This document shows positions 23,443 to 35,451 of a DNA stretch of 64,000 nucleotides, piece after piece. Every line of letters begins with the position of its first letter. The first letter of the stretch is position 1. The DNA lies in NCBI GenBank assembly GCA_904063045.1, contig CAJFCJ010000036.1:62001-126000 (forward strand), written 5' to 3'. The notes beneath the pieces are model-generated. The model saw nothing but the letters and a program-made list of their open reading frames with translations, was not told the DNA's origin and made no database searches. The translations under genes were made by a program, and so were the position numbers. Origin of the DNA: Dimorphilus gyrociliatus (taxonomy: Eukaryota > Annelida > Polychaeta > Dinophilidae).

Positions 23443-26400
23443 TTAGGCTTTAGGCACATCAAAGAAAAAGAATTTACTCATAGAAAAGGACGTTTCGGGA
23501 ATTTGCCTATAATCATTATAACCATATGTTGCAATTTTCATGTTCATTAGCATATAGACTCTCGCCATAATGTCTGTTAAAGATTGTTTGTGAGAATATA
23601 CTCTCATGCAGATAATAAAGCAGCGTATAAAAAGACTTCCATGAGGTAAACGTTCACTGATTTTGCCTAATTGAATTGAATACTCATAAGAAGGTTAATT
23701 ACAAACTGAACAAAATTAATACCTTCTATTGTTGAATAAATTTTAATACAATCTGACATTTCCAAACTTTTTGATTTTCCTGTCAGTTTATTAATAACTT
23801 TACTTAGTAAATTTCCATCTGTGTCTTTGGTAGAACAGTCACTTTTGTTCAAAGGCTTGTCTCCTATTTGAAAAGTGATAAAACAATGTTTAGTAGATGG
23901 AGAAAACGTCCACAAACAGTCAACTTTGGGCCTAGGTTAGGGTATTTCTAAGGTCAGGGAAATCTTAAATTTATTTGTTTCATTACTATGTTAGAGATGG
24001 GATAAAAACGCAAACTGTGGACATTTTCTCTAAAATTTTCTATCTAAAATATTTTTAACTAATTGTCACTTAATCTAAAATAACATTAAAATATATTTAA
24101 AAATATTTACCTCTGCAACAATTGAAAAAGAACACTTTAGGTTTTGAAAATAAACTTGGGCAATTAACATCATCGAAATAGAGCATTAAATCTTTGAAAC
24201 TAGAAAGACGTTTGCCACGTACTGTAATTAAAAACATAATTAAAAACACAAGAAATCACACCAATGAAAAGGAATATTTTTACAATCAAATCCATCTTTG
24301 TCACCATGAGCCATGATAAAGAAAATTAAACAATCAAATTCCGCCATTTTAGACTGCAAATTTATTATTGCCGTCTTAAAATCACTCTCCGTTGGGTCTT
24401 GCAATATTTCTACGTCGTAATTAAGAGTTTCAAACATGTTTGATAAATTTTCTACATCGTATTCACTTCCTTCTCTACCTGCAAAAAAAAGACTTTTTTA
24501 GACTGGTATCCTAACTTACCCTTTCAACTTACCTTCTGAATCATTAAAAATGACAACTTTTACAGTTTGAAACTCATAGTAAAGTTTCTGTGGAAAAAGA
24601 AAGAGAAAGCTTTAAAAAATATTATTGAGTTGTGTTATAAAAACCTTATGACCAAGTCTTTCATGATATGCTTTGTCATTACTAAAATTTCTTGTGTGTA
24701 GATCAAAAGGAATTTTCTTTTCGCTTTCTTTGTTTATTAAATCGAAAATAAATATAAATAAAAAACGTAATTTATAAATTATACCGTATTTGGTAAATTC
24801 TGTTAATAATAAATTATCCATAGTAATTAAATTAACTGGTAGGAAATAATAATTTTTAAAATCATTAGTTTGCAGTTGAAAATCTTCATTGTCTGATATA
24901 TTTTTCTGTTTTGACTGATATGTTATATCAGTTAATTCCATTATCTTTCGCAGTGGTTCGCAATAATTGCAGTATTTTATTGATAGTATTAAACCTTTTA
25001 CAAAAATACTTCCACTATTCTTTAGGTAATTGCAGTCCTCTGAAATTTGTAAAAAAAATTACAGAAAAGTGGATATTACTAAATTCAGGTCAGAATAAAA
25101 TTCACCAGAAATATTTGTAATTTTAACAAAAGTATTGGTTTTTCCTGATAAAAGTTGGCGTTCGATGTTTGTTCTTTCAACTTTAAAAATAAGAAGAAAA
25201 AAACCATAAAACTTAAAAATCTTTCACAAAATATGGTATTTTTTGATATTCATTAATTTTTTTATTACTTGAAATCGAAACATTCATTTCTTTATTTCCG
25301 GCTTGTTCCTGTGGCTTCTTACTCGAAATATGCACAAAGCCATCTGAGCCAGAGCGAGTAGCTAAAAGTATATACAATTAGAAAAAAAAGAACATAACAA
25401 TCTCTTTCAAAGTACAACCTTCACTTTTTGTATAAAATTGAAAAAAAAACATTTTGGGTTGCTCATCAAAATCATTAATATTTAATTTATTCATGATTTC
25501 ATTACATTTTTTAATATCTGAATTTCCACTTGACTGAATAAAAAATATTAAAGATTTTCTTTCTAAACATTGTTTTAAATTCTTTGTCATTTGTGCAGAA
25601 AGATCTTTTGTGAAATCTAAAGATTGAATTTCAAACTCTAAAAAATTAAAAAATCCTTTTAAATTCAAAAAATCTTTTTGAAAATTTGTTTGATCTTCAT
25701 CTAAAGATAAAAAGAAAACCACAGTTTCATTATAAGCACTATATGAATCCTGTGAAAGACAAATATATTATGTTTTGTAAAATAAATGAAAATATATTCA
25801 ACTTTATCATTCAAGCATTTCCGCATTTTCTCAAATTTCTTTTCACATTCAAAGTTTTCCTGGTGTTGAAGTTGTGGTTTATCTAAAAAGAAATATAATT
25901 TGCAGAAAAACTGAATATTAATTAGCTAATCTCCACTTATTTTGGTGTCTATTCTCACCATTTTCTGAATAATATCCCAAAATGCATTGTTTTGAAAATT
26001 TTTCTTTTGGCAGACTGAAAAAATTATCTTTGAACTGCCAATTTCTTGAAATAATTCCTTCTTTTGAATCTCCGCTTTCAATGATTATTATTCCCCCATC
26101 ATTTATATTTTCACGTTTTAGGTAAACCGCAAAAGAACATTTATTACCTAAATAAAATCAATGAATGATGGAATTAGGTCTATCAGAATTGTTTTTTTTT
26201 CTTTTTTTAAAAACCTAGCTTAAAACAATCAAATATTTCTTTGGAGTTTCTGGAAGAGACTTTTGAAAATCCCTCTCCTTTCACTGTTACCCGCAGATCA
26301 TTTGTAGATGACACCTCACTATTTAATTTTTGAAGTGTTATCTCATTCGTTTCCAAATGAACATTTGTAACTTCCTAAAATTAGAAAAGAGAATATATGT

Positions 26401-28904
26401 ATATAAATTTAGTGAAAACCGGTATACTAACTTCAGTCTTTAAACTAAAATGAATAGAAAATTTGACACAGCTAGGATCTGCTATTTCAATAGAACAAGA
26501 TACATTAAGCCTCATTCCATCATTGCTAATATTGGAAAAATCGTGTGGGGAAAAATGATTCAAATTTGCAACAATCAAATCAGACTTTAAATATTTAAAT
26601 TTGTTTGATTTTATATCTTTAGACTTAAAAATAGGATTCAAAAATAATTTTGCCATGATTTCTTCTTGTAATTTTCCATCCGGTTTACAATCAATAGAAC
26701 TTTTAAGTAGAATATAATCATTCTCTTCAATAAATGAATAATTTTCCTGGATGGAAACAACAGTTGATTTTTGATATGATTTTTTTGGAAAGATTATTAA
26801 TGAATTTTCAGCATTTAATTGCAATTCTTCACCAGTAAAAAGAGCTGTTGAAAATGAATTAATATCATTATTCAACCTATTTAACACTGGACAAGTATCA
26901 CAAATCAATTTCTTATTTTTAGTTTCCATTCGAATTTCTAAATTATCTATTTTTTCAATATAAAATTGCTTGTTGTAAATAATTCCCTTTGATAAATAAT
27001 TTATAGATGAGACTGTAAAATTCAAGTCTCCATTAATTCGAATCCGAATCCAAGTATCTTTCATTTGACTCAATTTGAAATCCTTCAAATAGACAAGATT
27101 TTTCAAAGAGTTTATACTATTCTTTTCGTGTCTGATTGATAAATTGCAACCCATAAAATTTTCTCCTACATATTCTGCTTGAATGCATAACAAAAGTGTC
27201 AACTCTCCTTTATCATTTTCTCCACTTTCAATTGGAAAGAGGTAATTGTTAAGAGTACCGTCGAGGAGAGGAACATAGTTTGATTGATGCTCAATTAAAA
27301 CACCGTTTTTCAGTAGTTCAACATGGTCTGTATTATAATCGAAAGCGGGTACAATAATCCAGCCAAAATGATTTGATATTTGTCTTGGAAAAATACAACT
27401 TTCAGTTTTTTTTATTGTAACAACTAACACAGATTCATCGAAAGAATCTAATTGAGTTGTATCTAGAATGAATCCAAAATCGTAGGCGGTTTTAAACTCT
27501 GTTTTTTTCGTTCTATCCTTTCCATCTAACCATAGAATAATTCTGATACTGTCCTCGTTCCAGAACATGAATGTATCATTCACCTTCCTTCTCAATTCAT
27601 CAATTAAACATTTGCATTTCCGACAACTACAACTTTCTATTTCCGCTTTTTTTTTAAATAAATATGCCGAAAGCTGCTTGGGATCTTTGTTTTGGAGAAC
27701 TTCAGATGTAGAAGAAACTTTTTTGGAAAGGAAAGATAAGAATATAATGATTTAGATATTTTGAATAGAATGACGTTTACTATCAGCGAATAGAAGAGAT
27801 ATTTCTCTTTTTGTTGAAAAGCAATAACAACTTAAAAAATTATTCATTGTATCCTTAACATTTTTCATAGCTGTAATTTTGAATGAAAGATTGAACGAAG
27901 GGATTGTATAAAAAAGAAATAACCTTTGCTCAGCTTATTTTCATAATTCATTGTAAAGACCTCTTTATTTGAATAGTTAAAATATTCAAAAGAAAGAGAA
28001 ATATTCTTTTTTGCTTCCACCATGTTTGTATTTTCGTATTCTTTTTCTAGCTTTTCAGGTGTTGCGTAAAATTTTGTATTTTCATTACCAGTAGTGTATA
28101 GTATCCTTAGAGAAGGAACTCTATCTTCATTAAACAGTTTTTTTGCAACTTCTTTTATCCATTCCTCTATAGAATAAATTCTAATTTAGAATAGAAATTC
28201 CCCTTCTTTGAATAAGAAATAAGTTAAGAACCTGGAGAAGATTCCACAAATGATATTGATTTTCTATCAGCTCCAATGCCAGGCATTTGGTGTGAAAATT
28301 TTAGAATCTCAAACTGCAATTTGAGATCATAATCTGCTTGTTGTGATAAAGAAAAGTTGAGGGAAAATTATTGACAAAGCGCTCACCTTCTTCATAATTT
28401 GGGATGATGAATAATTTTTGTTTATTTTGAAGTACATTACAATTATCCTCATTAATCTTCTTTTGAAATTCGTTAAATAACTTATATTCTGATTTCGAAC
28501 CTTCAAAGAGACGAAAGAGTAGATTGTCTAGTTAATAATATAATGAAAACCTTCTAGTGAGAGAGCAAAGAAGATAAATCGATCAACATTTTTTGAATTT
28601 CTCTTTAAATTTTCGACTTTTAATTCAAATTCTCTTGGACAGTCAATCATCCATTTTTCAGTAGAATCACACAGATTAGATAATCCTTGAATATTCAATT
28701 CCGTGCTATAGTCATTTTTATCTTTAAAGATAAGAAAAGATCGTGTAAACAATAGAATAATAGAAATTTAAGAAATAGCGCCCACTTATTAAAATGATAA
28801 GTTGAGTACGTTGAGAAAATCCCTAAAAGAGGAAAATTTGAATTATTTGGATAAAATTCCAAATTGATAAAGAAAGAATATACTTTAACTAATTCTTCAG
28901 CCAT
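23443..28904 (-). CDS. Triple caspase-fold protein: two dead and one active-type caspase domain, 1359 aa
   Basis: I could chain 21 exons, all junctions in phase, from ATG 28904 to TAA 23443: 28904-28884, 28822-28786, 28721-28551, 28500-28387, 28333-28232, 28166-27924, 27870-27781, 27717-26432, 26374-26215, 26147-25959, 25882-25803, 25749-25419, 25361-25269, 25180-25106, 25039-24785, 24727-24645, 24587-24533, 24478-24260, 24221-24111, 23863-23723 and 23666-23443. Residues 1-230 are caspase-like (TQLIILINKNDY), but at the catalytic positions read FIFFALSLEG and KLFIIPNYEE. Residues about 805-945 are a second copy with LIFFIQSSGN and KMFFFQFYTK. Residues about 1085-1359 are a full caspase: REGSEYDVENL, His1186 in IMAHGDKDG, Cys1237 in FFFNCCRG, then CIKIYSTIEG, HGSLFIRC and RQIPETSFSMSKFFFF. 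The middle (260-800) is beta-rich and unrecognised, after a CSCRKCKC cluster. The start is uncertain: an upstream exon near 28950-29030 (RYEQGEAG) could extend the N terminus. No CARD, DED or TIR was seen. Confidence 0.88.
23897..24031. repeat. Degenerate MITE inside a caspase-gene intron
   Basis: GGAGAAAACGTCCACAAAC at one end and GTGGACATTTTCTC at the other form the same inverted ends as the other copies. It sits in the intron directly after the catalytic-Cys exon, making that intron (23864-24110) the longest one in the caspase domain. Confidence 0.65.
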
Positions 28905-29988
28905 TGATATGCCTTGTACAGCACCTTTGCAGTAGGTAAATTTAGAAAAAACAAGAAATTTTATTTATATAAAATTCTTAACAAAGAACTCACCTGCTTC
29001 ACCTTGTTCGTATCTGCTTATTTTGAATATATTGTGGTCTTTATTTTCTTATATTGACTTGGAAAATCCACATTTTGCGATAAGGTTATAAGTCACGTGA
29101 TTCGTCAACAACCTTTGAAAAAGAATTGCATCTGTCGATAAGCTAAAATTTCATATAATGAGATAAACTTTTTCGTTTTGCTCCACTAAGAACAACAATA
29201 AAAGAATGAATAGTAATAGCGATAGCTCAAATTTGCGTTGATCTTATTCTAATTTCTATCACGTGTTTGTTTCGAATTTGACAGAAAATGGCCACAATAT
29301 TGAAATACTAAAGAAGTATTCAAAAGGTACGCTTGCCTGCTTCAAAAACATTTTTTTCTTAAAAAACATAGGCTTAACTCAGGACTATTTTAAATGAAGG
29401 GTTAAGATTAGCATTGTGTGTATCCAACCACAAAGGCCATATAGAGTCAAAGACAAAATTTTTGGTGTGTAGCATTGTTTTCTATATGAAAATATTGAAA
29501 ATTCAATACAGTTTCAAACAACTATGTAACTGTAAGCTATTTATTTCCTGTAGCATTGATATTCAAGCTAAGAATGTTGAAGACAACTGATTAAAGTTCA
29601 CTTTTATTATTCTCGAATGAAAACAAAACTAGGGAAAAAGATAAATAAAACATTTCTCTCTCTCCGAGAGATGGTGTGTAATAGCTATATATTGTCATTA
29701 GTGTATTAATGACACAACATTTAAAATTTTGCTGATTCTGCTTCATTAAACCAATCAATCGGGATTAGTACAAACTAAGCCTAGAGAGGTGAAGGGTCGT
29801 TAATGACCATAACAAAATGTATATACAGTATTTCGCAGAAAATGCTAATTATTTTCACAAATTGGTGTGTATGCTTAATTATAGCTGCAATTATTATAAT
29901 AATTATCTCGTCATGAGGAATGGAATCCATATATATATAGAGAGAGTATCCTGATAATATCCTCCTCCCTTCTTTTCTTTATTCAATT
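28905..29988. other. Intergenic between divergent genes
   Basis: A possible upstream exon of the caspase gene lies at about 28950-29030 on the minus strand. TCACGTGA occurs at 29093-29100 and TCACGTGT at 29259-29266. No other gene is seen. Confidence 0.5.
29093..29100. promoter_or_regulatory. TCACGTGA E-box upstream of the caspase gene
   Basis: A palindromic E-box of the type bound by bHLH-zip factors (USF, MITF/TFE families), about 190 bases upstream of the caspase ATG. Position and recurrence elsewhere in the window are the only evidence for function. Confidence 0.35.
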
Positions 29989-31206
29989 ATGGTATTTTTT
30001 ACAAAGATTCTCTTTTCTTCTTTAATTCTATTTCTTTCGTTTGAAATTCAACTTTCTGGTAAGGTGATTTTTATCTTTGTTTTTAATGTTTTTATACAAG
30101 TTTTATAATTATTAGTCATTTGTTTCTTTTCTTAAAAGCTGCCGTTAAACGCTCAAAAACAGTTTGTGAACATCTTACATTAAATATCCAATGTCCTATT
30201 AATGAGGAAATTTCAATACAAACTGCCATTTATGGTAGATCGAAAAATGTGTTATAAGAAATCTTTAAGTTTCTCTCCATTTCGTAAACAGATTTTAAGT
30301 AGAGTTTGTAAAGCAAAAAATTCCGAAATGATAACTAAAGCAAAAATGCAATGGTAGAAGATTTTGTTCAATCAAAGCTTCGAATAAAGTTTTTGGAGAT
30401 CCTTGTGTTGGAATACATAAATATTTATCAGTTATTTATGAATGCAAATCGAAACTGGTAGGTCTAAAAACGAAAATTGTTAACGAACATAGAACACTTC
30501 ATTTGGCTTGTTCAAATGGACAATTTATTGAGATTATATCAGCTTTATATGGAAGATATCGTAATGATCATCAGATGTTGTCACATAAGAAATGGAAAAA
30601 ACTTTCTCATAATGATTGCAATTCATCACATTCCTACTTAAAAGTAGGTCAATTATGTAATAATAAAGAGAAATGTAGTATAAAAGCAAAAAACTCGGTA
30701 TTTGGTGATCCATGTAAAGGAATTACTAAATATTTAGAAGTAAAATATATTTGTCATGAATTCGATCAAATAGAATCAACAGCTGCAACAACTGCAACAA
30801 TGAAGACAACGCCTACTAGTTTTATTTATTGTAAGTGTCTTTTTTGTCTAAAAATAGTTTTTAACTTTTCTTTTCTCTCTTTCTAGATAATATTCCATTA
30901 ATTGTTTGTAAACATCAAATTGCTAGTATAAAATGTCCAGTCAAGTCAATAATTCATATTGAACATGTATTTTATGGAAACAGAGAAGATGATTGGATAA
31001 GTTGCACCAAGCAACACTTAAAGAGTATCTTATCAACTAACAAGATAAGTCAATGCGAATCATTAAAATCAACTAGAAAAGTATCTTTAATGTGCAACAA
31101 AAAACAGTTCTGCTCAGTGGAACCAAAACATTATTATAATCATCATTTCTGTTGCAATGACTTTAGTTTCTTTACTGTCATCTATTCCTGTTTAAAGGTC
31201 AAATAA
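29989..31206 (+). pseudogene. Three-domain SUEL (galactose-binding) lectin, domain 1 damaged
   Basis: Exon 1 (29989-30058) is a signal peptide (MVFFTKILFSSLILFLSFEI). Exon 2 (30139-30830) carries two SUEL domains and exon 3 (30887-31206, TAA) a third. Domain 2 is intact: LHLACSNGQFIEIISALYGR, then VFGDPCKGITKYLEVKYIC, the YGR and GDPC/KYL hallmarks of the family. A Thr-rich linker (TAATTATMKTTPT) follows. Domain 3 has VCKHQIASIKCPVKSIIHIE but has lost the GDPC motif. Domain 1 begins CEHLTLNIQCPINEEISIQT, reaches YGRSKN, then needs two frame changes (near 30245 and 30345) to reach FGDPCVGIHKYLSVIYEC. Either this is a young pseudogene or the assembly has two small indels. SUEL domains bind rhamnose or galactose in other animals. 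AATAAA follows near 31237. Confidence 0.8.
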
Positions 31207-31333
31207 GTACATTTATGGGTAAAAAAATGAAATTAATTCTTTCATAATAAACACTGGTTCATTCAAAACCAAAAGAGATATTTATCCACTTTATGTCTTT
31301 CCAGTATAATATGGTCAGTTGGAATTTTCGACT

Positions 31334-31369
<36 letters not shown>

Positions 31370-31778
31370 TGATTGTTTCTGTTTGTTATTTAAGGGGTTA
31401 GAAATATTTAAACTTTGCGATATTTTAGATGCAATATTAGGCCTAAACTTCTGTTAGGAATGCAAAGGTAAAATCACTTATATGTGAAAAAATGACAGAC
31501 ATTTTATTAGAATTGGCACCTTAGAAATAATCAAGGAATAATACAGCAAGTAGTTCTTCTACTTAAATTCTATACGGCTTCGACAGGGAGCCCTACTACC
31601 TTTTATAATCACAATACAATAGGCCTTTGTGAATGAAGAAATCAATATTACACTATTCATATTGGTGAATTGAGTGTTTATTGTTATCATTCGACTGGCG
31701 AGCTGACACTTTACATTTGAGGAAAACGTATTTATCTACGTAGTTAGGGATTTTTAGAGGATAGCAGACGATTAAAAG
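31207..31778. other. Intergenic with TC microsatellite
   Basis: No gene. It includes the TC run at 31336-31366 and probably the nuclear-receptor promoter near 31700. Confidence 0.6.
31336..31366 (+). repeat. (CT)n microsatellite
   Basis: A pure CT run of about 15 units. Confidence 0.95.
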
Positions 31779-33130
31779 ATGGAACTGGAACAGAGGAAGT
31801 TCGTTATTAATTCGGAGGAAATTTTTGAAATGGAAAGAAAGACACTTCTTCCGTGTTCTGTTTGCGGTAGTCCTTCTACGGGGTAAATATTACTATATAT
31901 TTAGATAGTGACCTACTTATTGAGAGATTTCAATCAACCTTAATCAGATGCCATTATGGTGTGTTCACCTGCGAAGCGTGTAAAGTGTTCTTTAAAAGAA
32001 GTGCGAAAAAACACCATCTCTACAAGTGTAAGAGAAGAAAAAACTGCAATCCGGATAGAGACGGAATTTTCGCTTGCCGCTATTGCAGATTTAATAAGTG
32101 TTTAGGCGTTGGAATGTCATTAAATTACATAAGACACGGGCGTTACTCTCGCGAGAAGAAACAGGTAACTTGTGAAAGAATAGCGGAAGTTACAGAAAAG
32201 AAGAATATGATGATGTGTTCTATACCAGCTTTGCCTAATTTTACGGATGCTGATGAAATATTGATGGGATGCTGCAATATTATATCAGATATTCAAAACA
32301 TCGACTGGGAGAAGGATTTCCCTCATTTAGACAGTCTTCTCCAAGCTGCAAAAGAAGGAATTAACAGTATCTCTTATCCTTTGGAACAGTATCATGATAT
32401 CTTCTGTCTATCAGGATTAGAGGTAGACAATAGAAGACAATTCTCTGGATCCGTTCAACAAATCATTGAATACAATGTTAAAAGATGGACGAAGTATTCA
32501 AGAAAAATACCAGGATTACACGATCTATCAGAGGATGAAATTTTCAGCCATCTTTGCAGCCATAGCGACTTAATTTACGTCACTATTGTAGCATTTAATA
32601 TCCATAGATGGAGCAAAGAAGACCTTACGTTAACGCTCAATAATCAAAGTATACTTGTATCTCGTAGATCAATAGATTATCTTCTAGATAAGAGAGATTC
32701 AAAGATGAAGATGAACATCTTTGAAAAATTTTCCACATTAAATCCAACATTTGAAGAACTAACTCTTATCATTTTGCTCACCCTATTAAAACCTAATGAC
32801 AAATATCCACAATTTCAACACTACTATGATAAAATCATTCTAGGCTTTACTAGATATTTACAGAATATCCATGGAAACAATTTCATTGGAAGGATGAATG
32901 ACATCGTCAATTTTCTATCATTTATGTCTATGGAAACGTACAACGCGGGGAAATGGAGGCCTACCGTTAAAGACTATTACACAACGATATTCGCTGGCGA
33001 TATAATGAAAGAATTTTGGTTTCACCCTACCATTTCAAAACCGGAAGTGAGTATTAATGATCTAAGCCTGTTAACGAATGATCTCATTTTGCTAGATGAA
33101 TATTTAGACGAAAGTATGTGTTTAGATTGA
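31779..33130 (+). CDS. Nuclear hormone receptor, NR1-like, divergent
   Basis: Two exons, 31779-31882 and 31948-33130, join in phase to give 428 residues. The intron (65 bases) splits the first zinc finger: exon 1 ends LLPCSVCGSPST and exon 2 opens CHYGVFTCEACKVFFKRS. The second finger follows (CKRRKNCNPD, then CRYCRFNKCLGVGMS), with an extension IRHGRYSREKK that resembles the E75/Rev-erb/PPAR (NR1) group. The P-box is CEACKV. Residues about 105-428 are a helix-rich ligand-binding domain, highly diverged; I cannot assign a clear AF-2 helix. It should act in the nucleus as a DNA-binding transcription factor. The ligand is unknown and it may be an orphan. AATAAA lies near 33228. Confidence 0.92.
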
Positions 33131-33669
33131 TATGCTAGAAAAGACTATTTAAAGAACATTTGCCTGAATCTTGATCAATATCCTCTTGTCATAATTCTCT
33201 GTAAATAGGCCTATATTTTTGAATCAAATAAACAGAATCTTTTAAAAATTATAATAATAAGTTGCCGTTGTTATTAATTCTTTTAAAAAGAACGTCACGT
33301 GTCAGCAAAACCACACCTTTAGGACTATGATAAAGAATATTTTTTTTCTGAAACTGTCTAATTTAGCCATTTGAACCTTCTGATGAGGAAGAGAATCAGG
33401 TTTATGGAACTCCATGGATTTCTTCCTACCCTGGTGTCTGTGAACTCTGATATGTCTGTTGTTTACTGTGTCTTGCTTATACTATAGAATCCACCTTTAA
33501 CACCAGTTTTTCGAATATTTCCAAGAATGCATACTACTGCTCTAATCCGTATGACAATTCGCAGATTAAACGATGCAATAAAATCAATACAGGAACTGTC
33601 AGTGCAGATTTCTCAGAAAAACATTCAACAGTATTCTTGGAATATTTCTTTGTGAAACATCAAACTTTG
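33131..33669. other. Intergenic
   Basis: 3' UTR of the nuclear receptor, then DNA without a supported gene. Weak LRR-receptor-like fragments may continue here on the minus strand but the frames are broken. Confidence 0.4.
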
Positions 33670-33835
33670 TGATATAAACCCAATATTTTTCTTAACCTAC
33701 TTAGATCTTTCATTATATTATGCAAATAATTTCGAGGTAGAGTTGTATTATTCAAGTACAATTCTTTCAGATTTGTCTTACTGTTTGTCCATATCAAACT
33801 GCTTAAAGAGTTCATTCACTCAAAGAGATTGATGT
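33670..33835 (-). pseudogene. LRR relic of the receptor family
   Basis: The frame reads NSLSSLIW, then NLKELYLNNTTLPRNYLHN, then a stop after GLYHKV. It matches the NLKELHLNGTSIR segment of the leucine-rich region in the large receptors. Surrounding frames are broken. Confidence 0.5.
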
Positions 33836-34985
33836 GTATTAAAATTGAAATTTGGATTTGTTGATAATCTCCCCTCAATTGGAAAATATAGCAACAGAAT
33901 GTTAGGATAAAAAATGTTCACTAATATAGTCAGCCCTTTTCCGATGGCCTCTTCTTACACAAAACTAACTACCCAGAGAATTATCATTCTTATTTAAGAG
34001 AAATAGAGAAAAAAGTAGTTGCTTGAATATTTTAACTACTCAATGTAATATAAGAAAAAATTTCATAAATAAGAAATATTCCCTCTCCCTTTAACCTAGA
34101 TATTTCTGAGCACTATCAATTTGCAGCTGACCTACCATCCTCCTTTGTAAATATCACATCATTTATAGGAGGGAGTTGTAAGCCTAAATTACTGTTTTTT
34201 AGATACATTATCATAAAATTGATTAAGTATATAAAAATCGTAAAATCATAATTCATTGTTTCACAAATTATACTGTTTATTCCCAAGTATATAGGCCTAA
34301 AGTAAATTTCATAACAACATCATTTTCATTGTTTAAATTAGAATATTCTAAAAATAAATAAGATAAAGGTATATTTTAATTATTTAAGATCATCTTTTAA
34401 AGACATAAAATATGCCTATAAGATTAATAAAATTTATCTTTGAATAGGGCTATTTTACAAAATACATCTAAAATGGTGAAAGGGTCCATATAGTATACCA
34501 TTAAACATTATAAACAGCTTTAGGCCTAATTCCAAAGTGAAAAAACTTTCATGGAATTACTTGAAGAATGAACTCAATTCTCTACTTAGAATTATTTTAT
34601 TATAAAATAGCAAAATAACATTATTGTGGACCATTCAAATATATTCGTATGAGCATATTCAAATCATTATGAATAACATTCGCCCAAGTGGAAGGATTTT
34701 CTGATTAGAAATGGATTGAAATCTCTCCGACAAAACCAAGTAGTTAGGTCTTCATTCAGAACAATAGGTCTATAATCATAGTATTAATAAGCTATTCCGA
34801 CTTCTATATTACTTAGCTGATAACAACTCCTAAACTTTAAAATAATCCGCTTATAATTAGAAAGTGTAAAGGTTTTTTTTTGCGCATGCGCAAAATGTAG
34901 TACAAATAGATGCAATCCCTATAAACACAGGTTACAGTGTCAAGCTGTAGTTGAAAGATAGATAAAAGAAGATATAAATAAAAAT
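33836..34985. other. Intergenic AT-rich
   Basis: No gene seen. It contains two TAGGCCTA palindromes (near 34287 and 34520). Confidence 0.5.
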
Positions 34986-35451
34986 ATGGATAAAAAATTT
35001 ATGTTTATTTTTTCACTTTTAAATATTGTGACAGAAATTTCTGCATGTAAAAATAATTATCTAATTTGTAATGATAATTATGATAATGTTGACAAATGTT
35101 AATTAGATATTTCATGGTTTTCAGTACAAATTTATCAAACTCCTAGTCGGGTTGTTTCTAAACTTGTTGAAAAGTTGAATATACAATACGATTTAAGCAG
35201 TAAACATTTCGTATTGAAATTTCCACTAGAAAAAGGAAATCATAAAAAAATTTTGTTTTATAAATTATAGAAATTAATGGAATTCAATTAGAAAGACTTT
35301 ATAGTGAGTGATGTTAATCAGCTAATTTATAAAACTCCTAATTTTACTGATTGTTACAAAAATAGATGGCAAGCGACACCTGGCGGAAAAAGTTCAACAT
35401 ATCTATTCAGAGTTAACAATGTCAAAAGATCAGTTAACGATTAATGCAATA

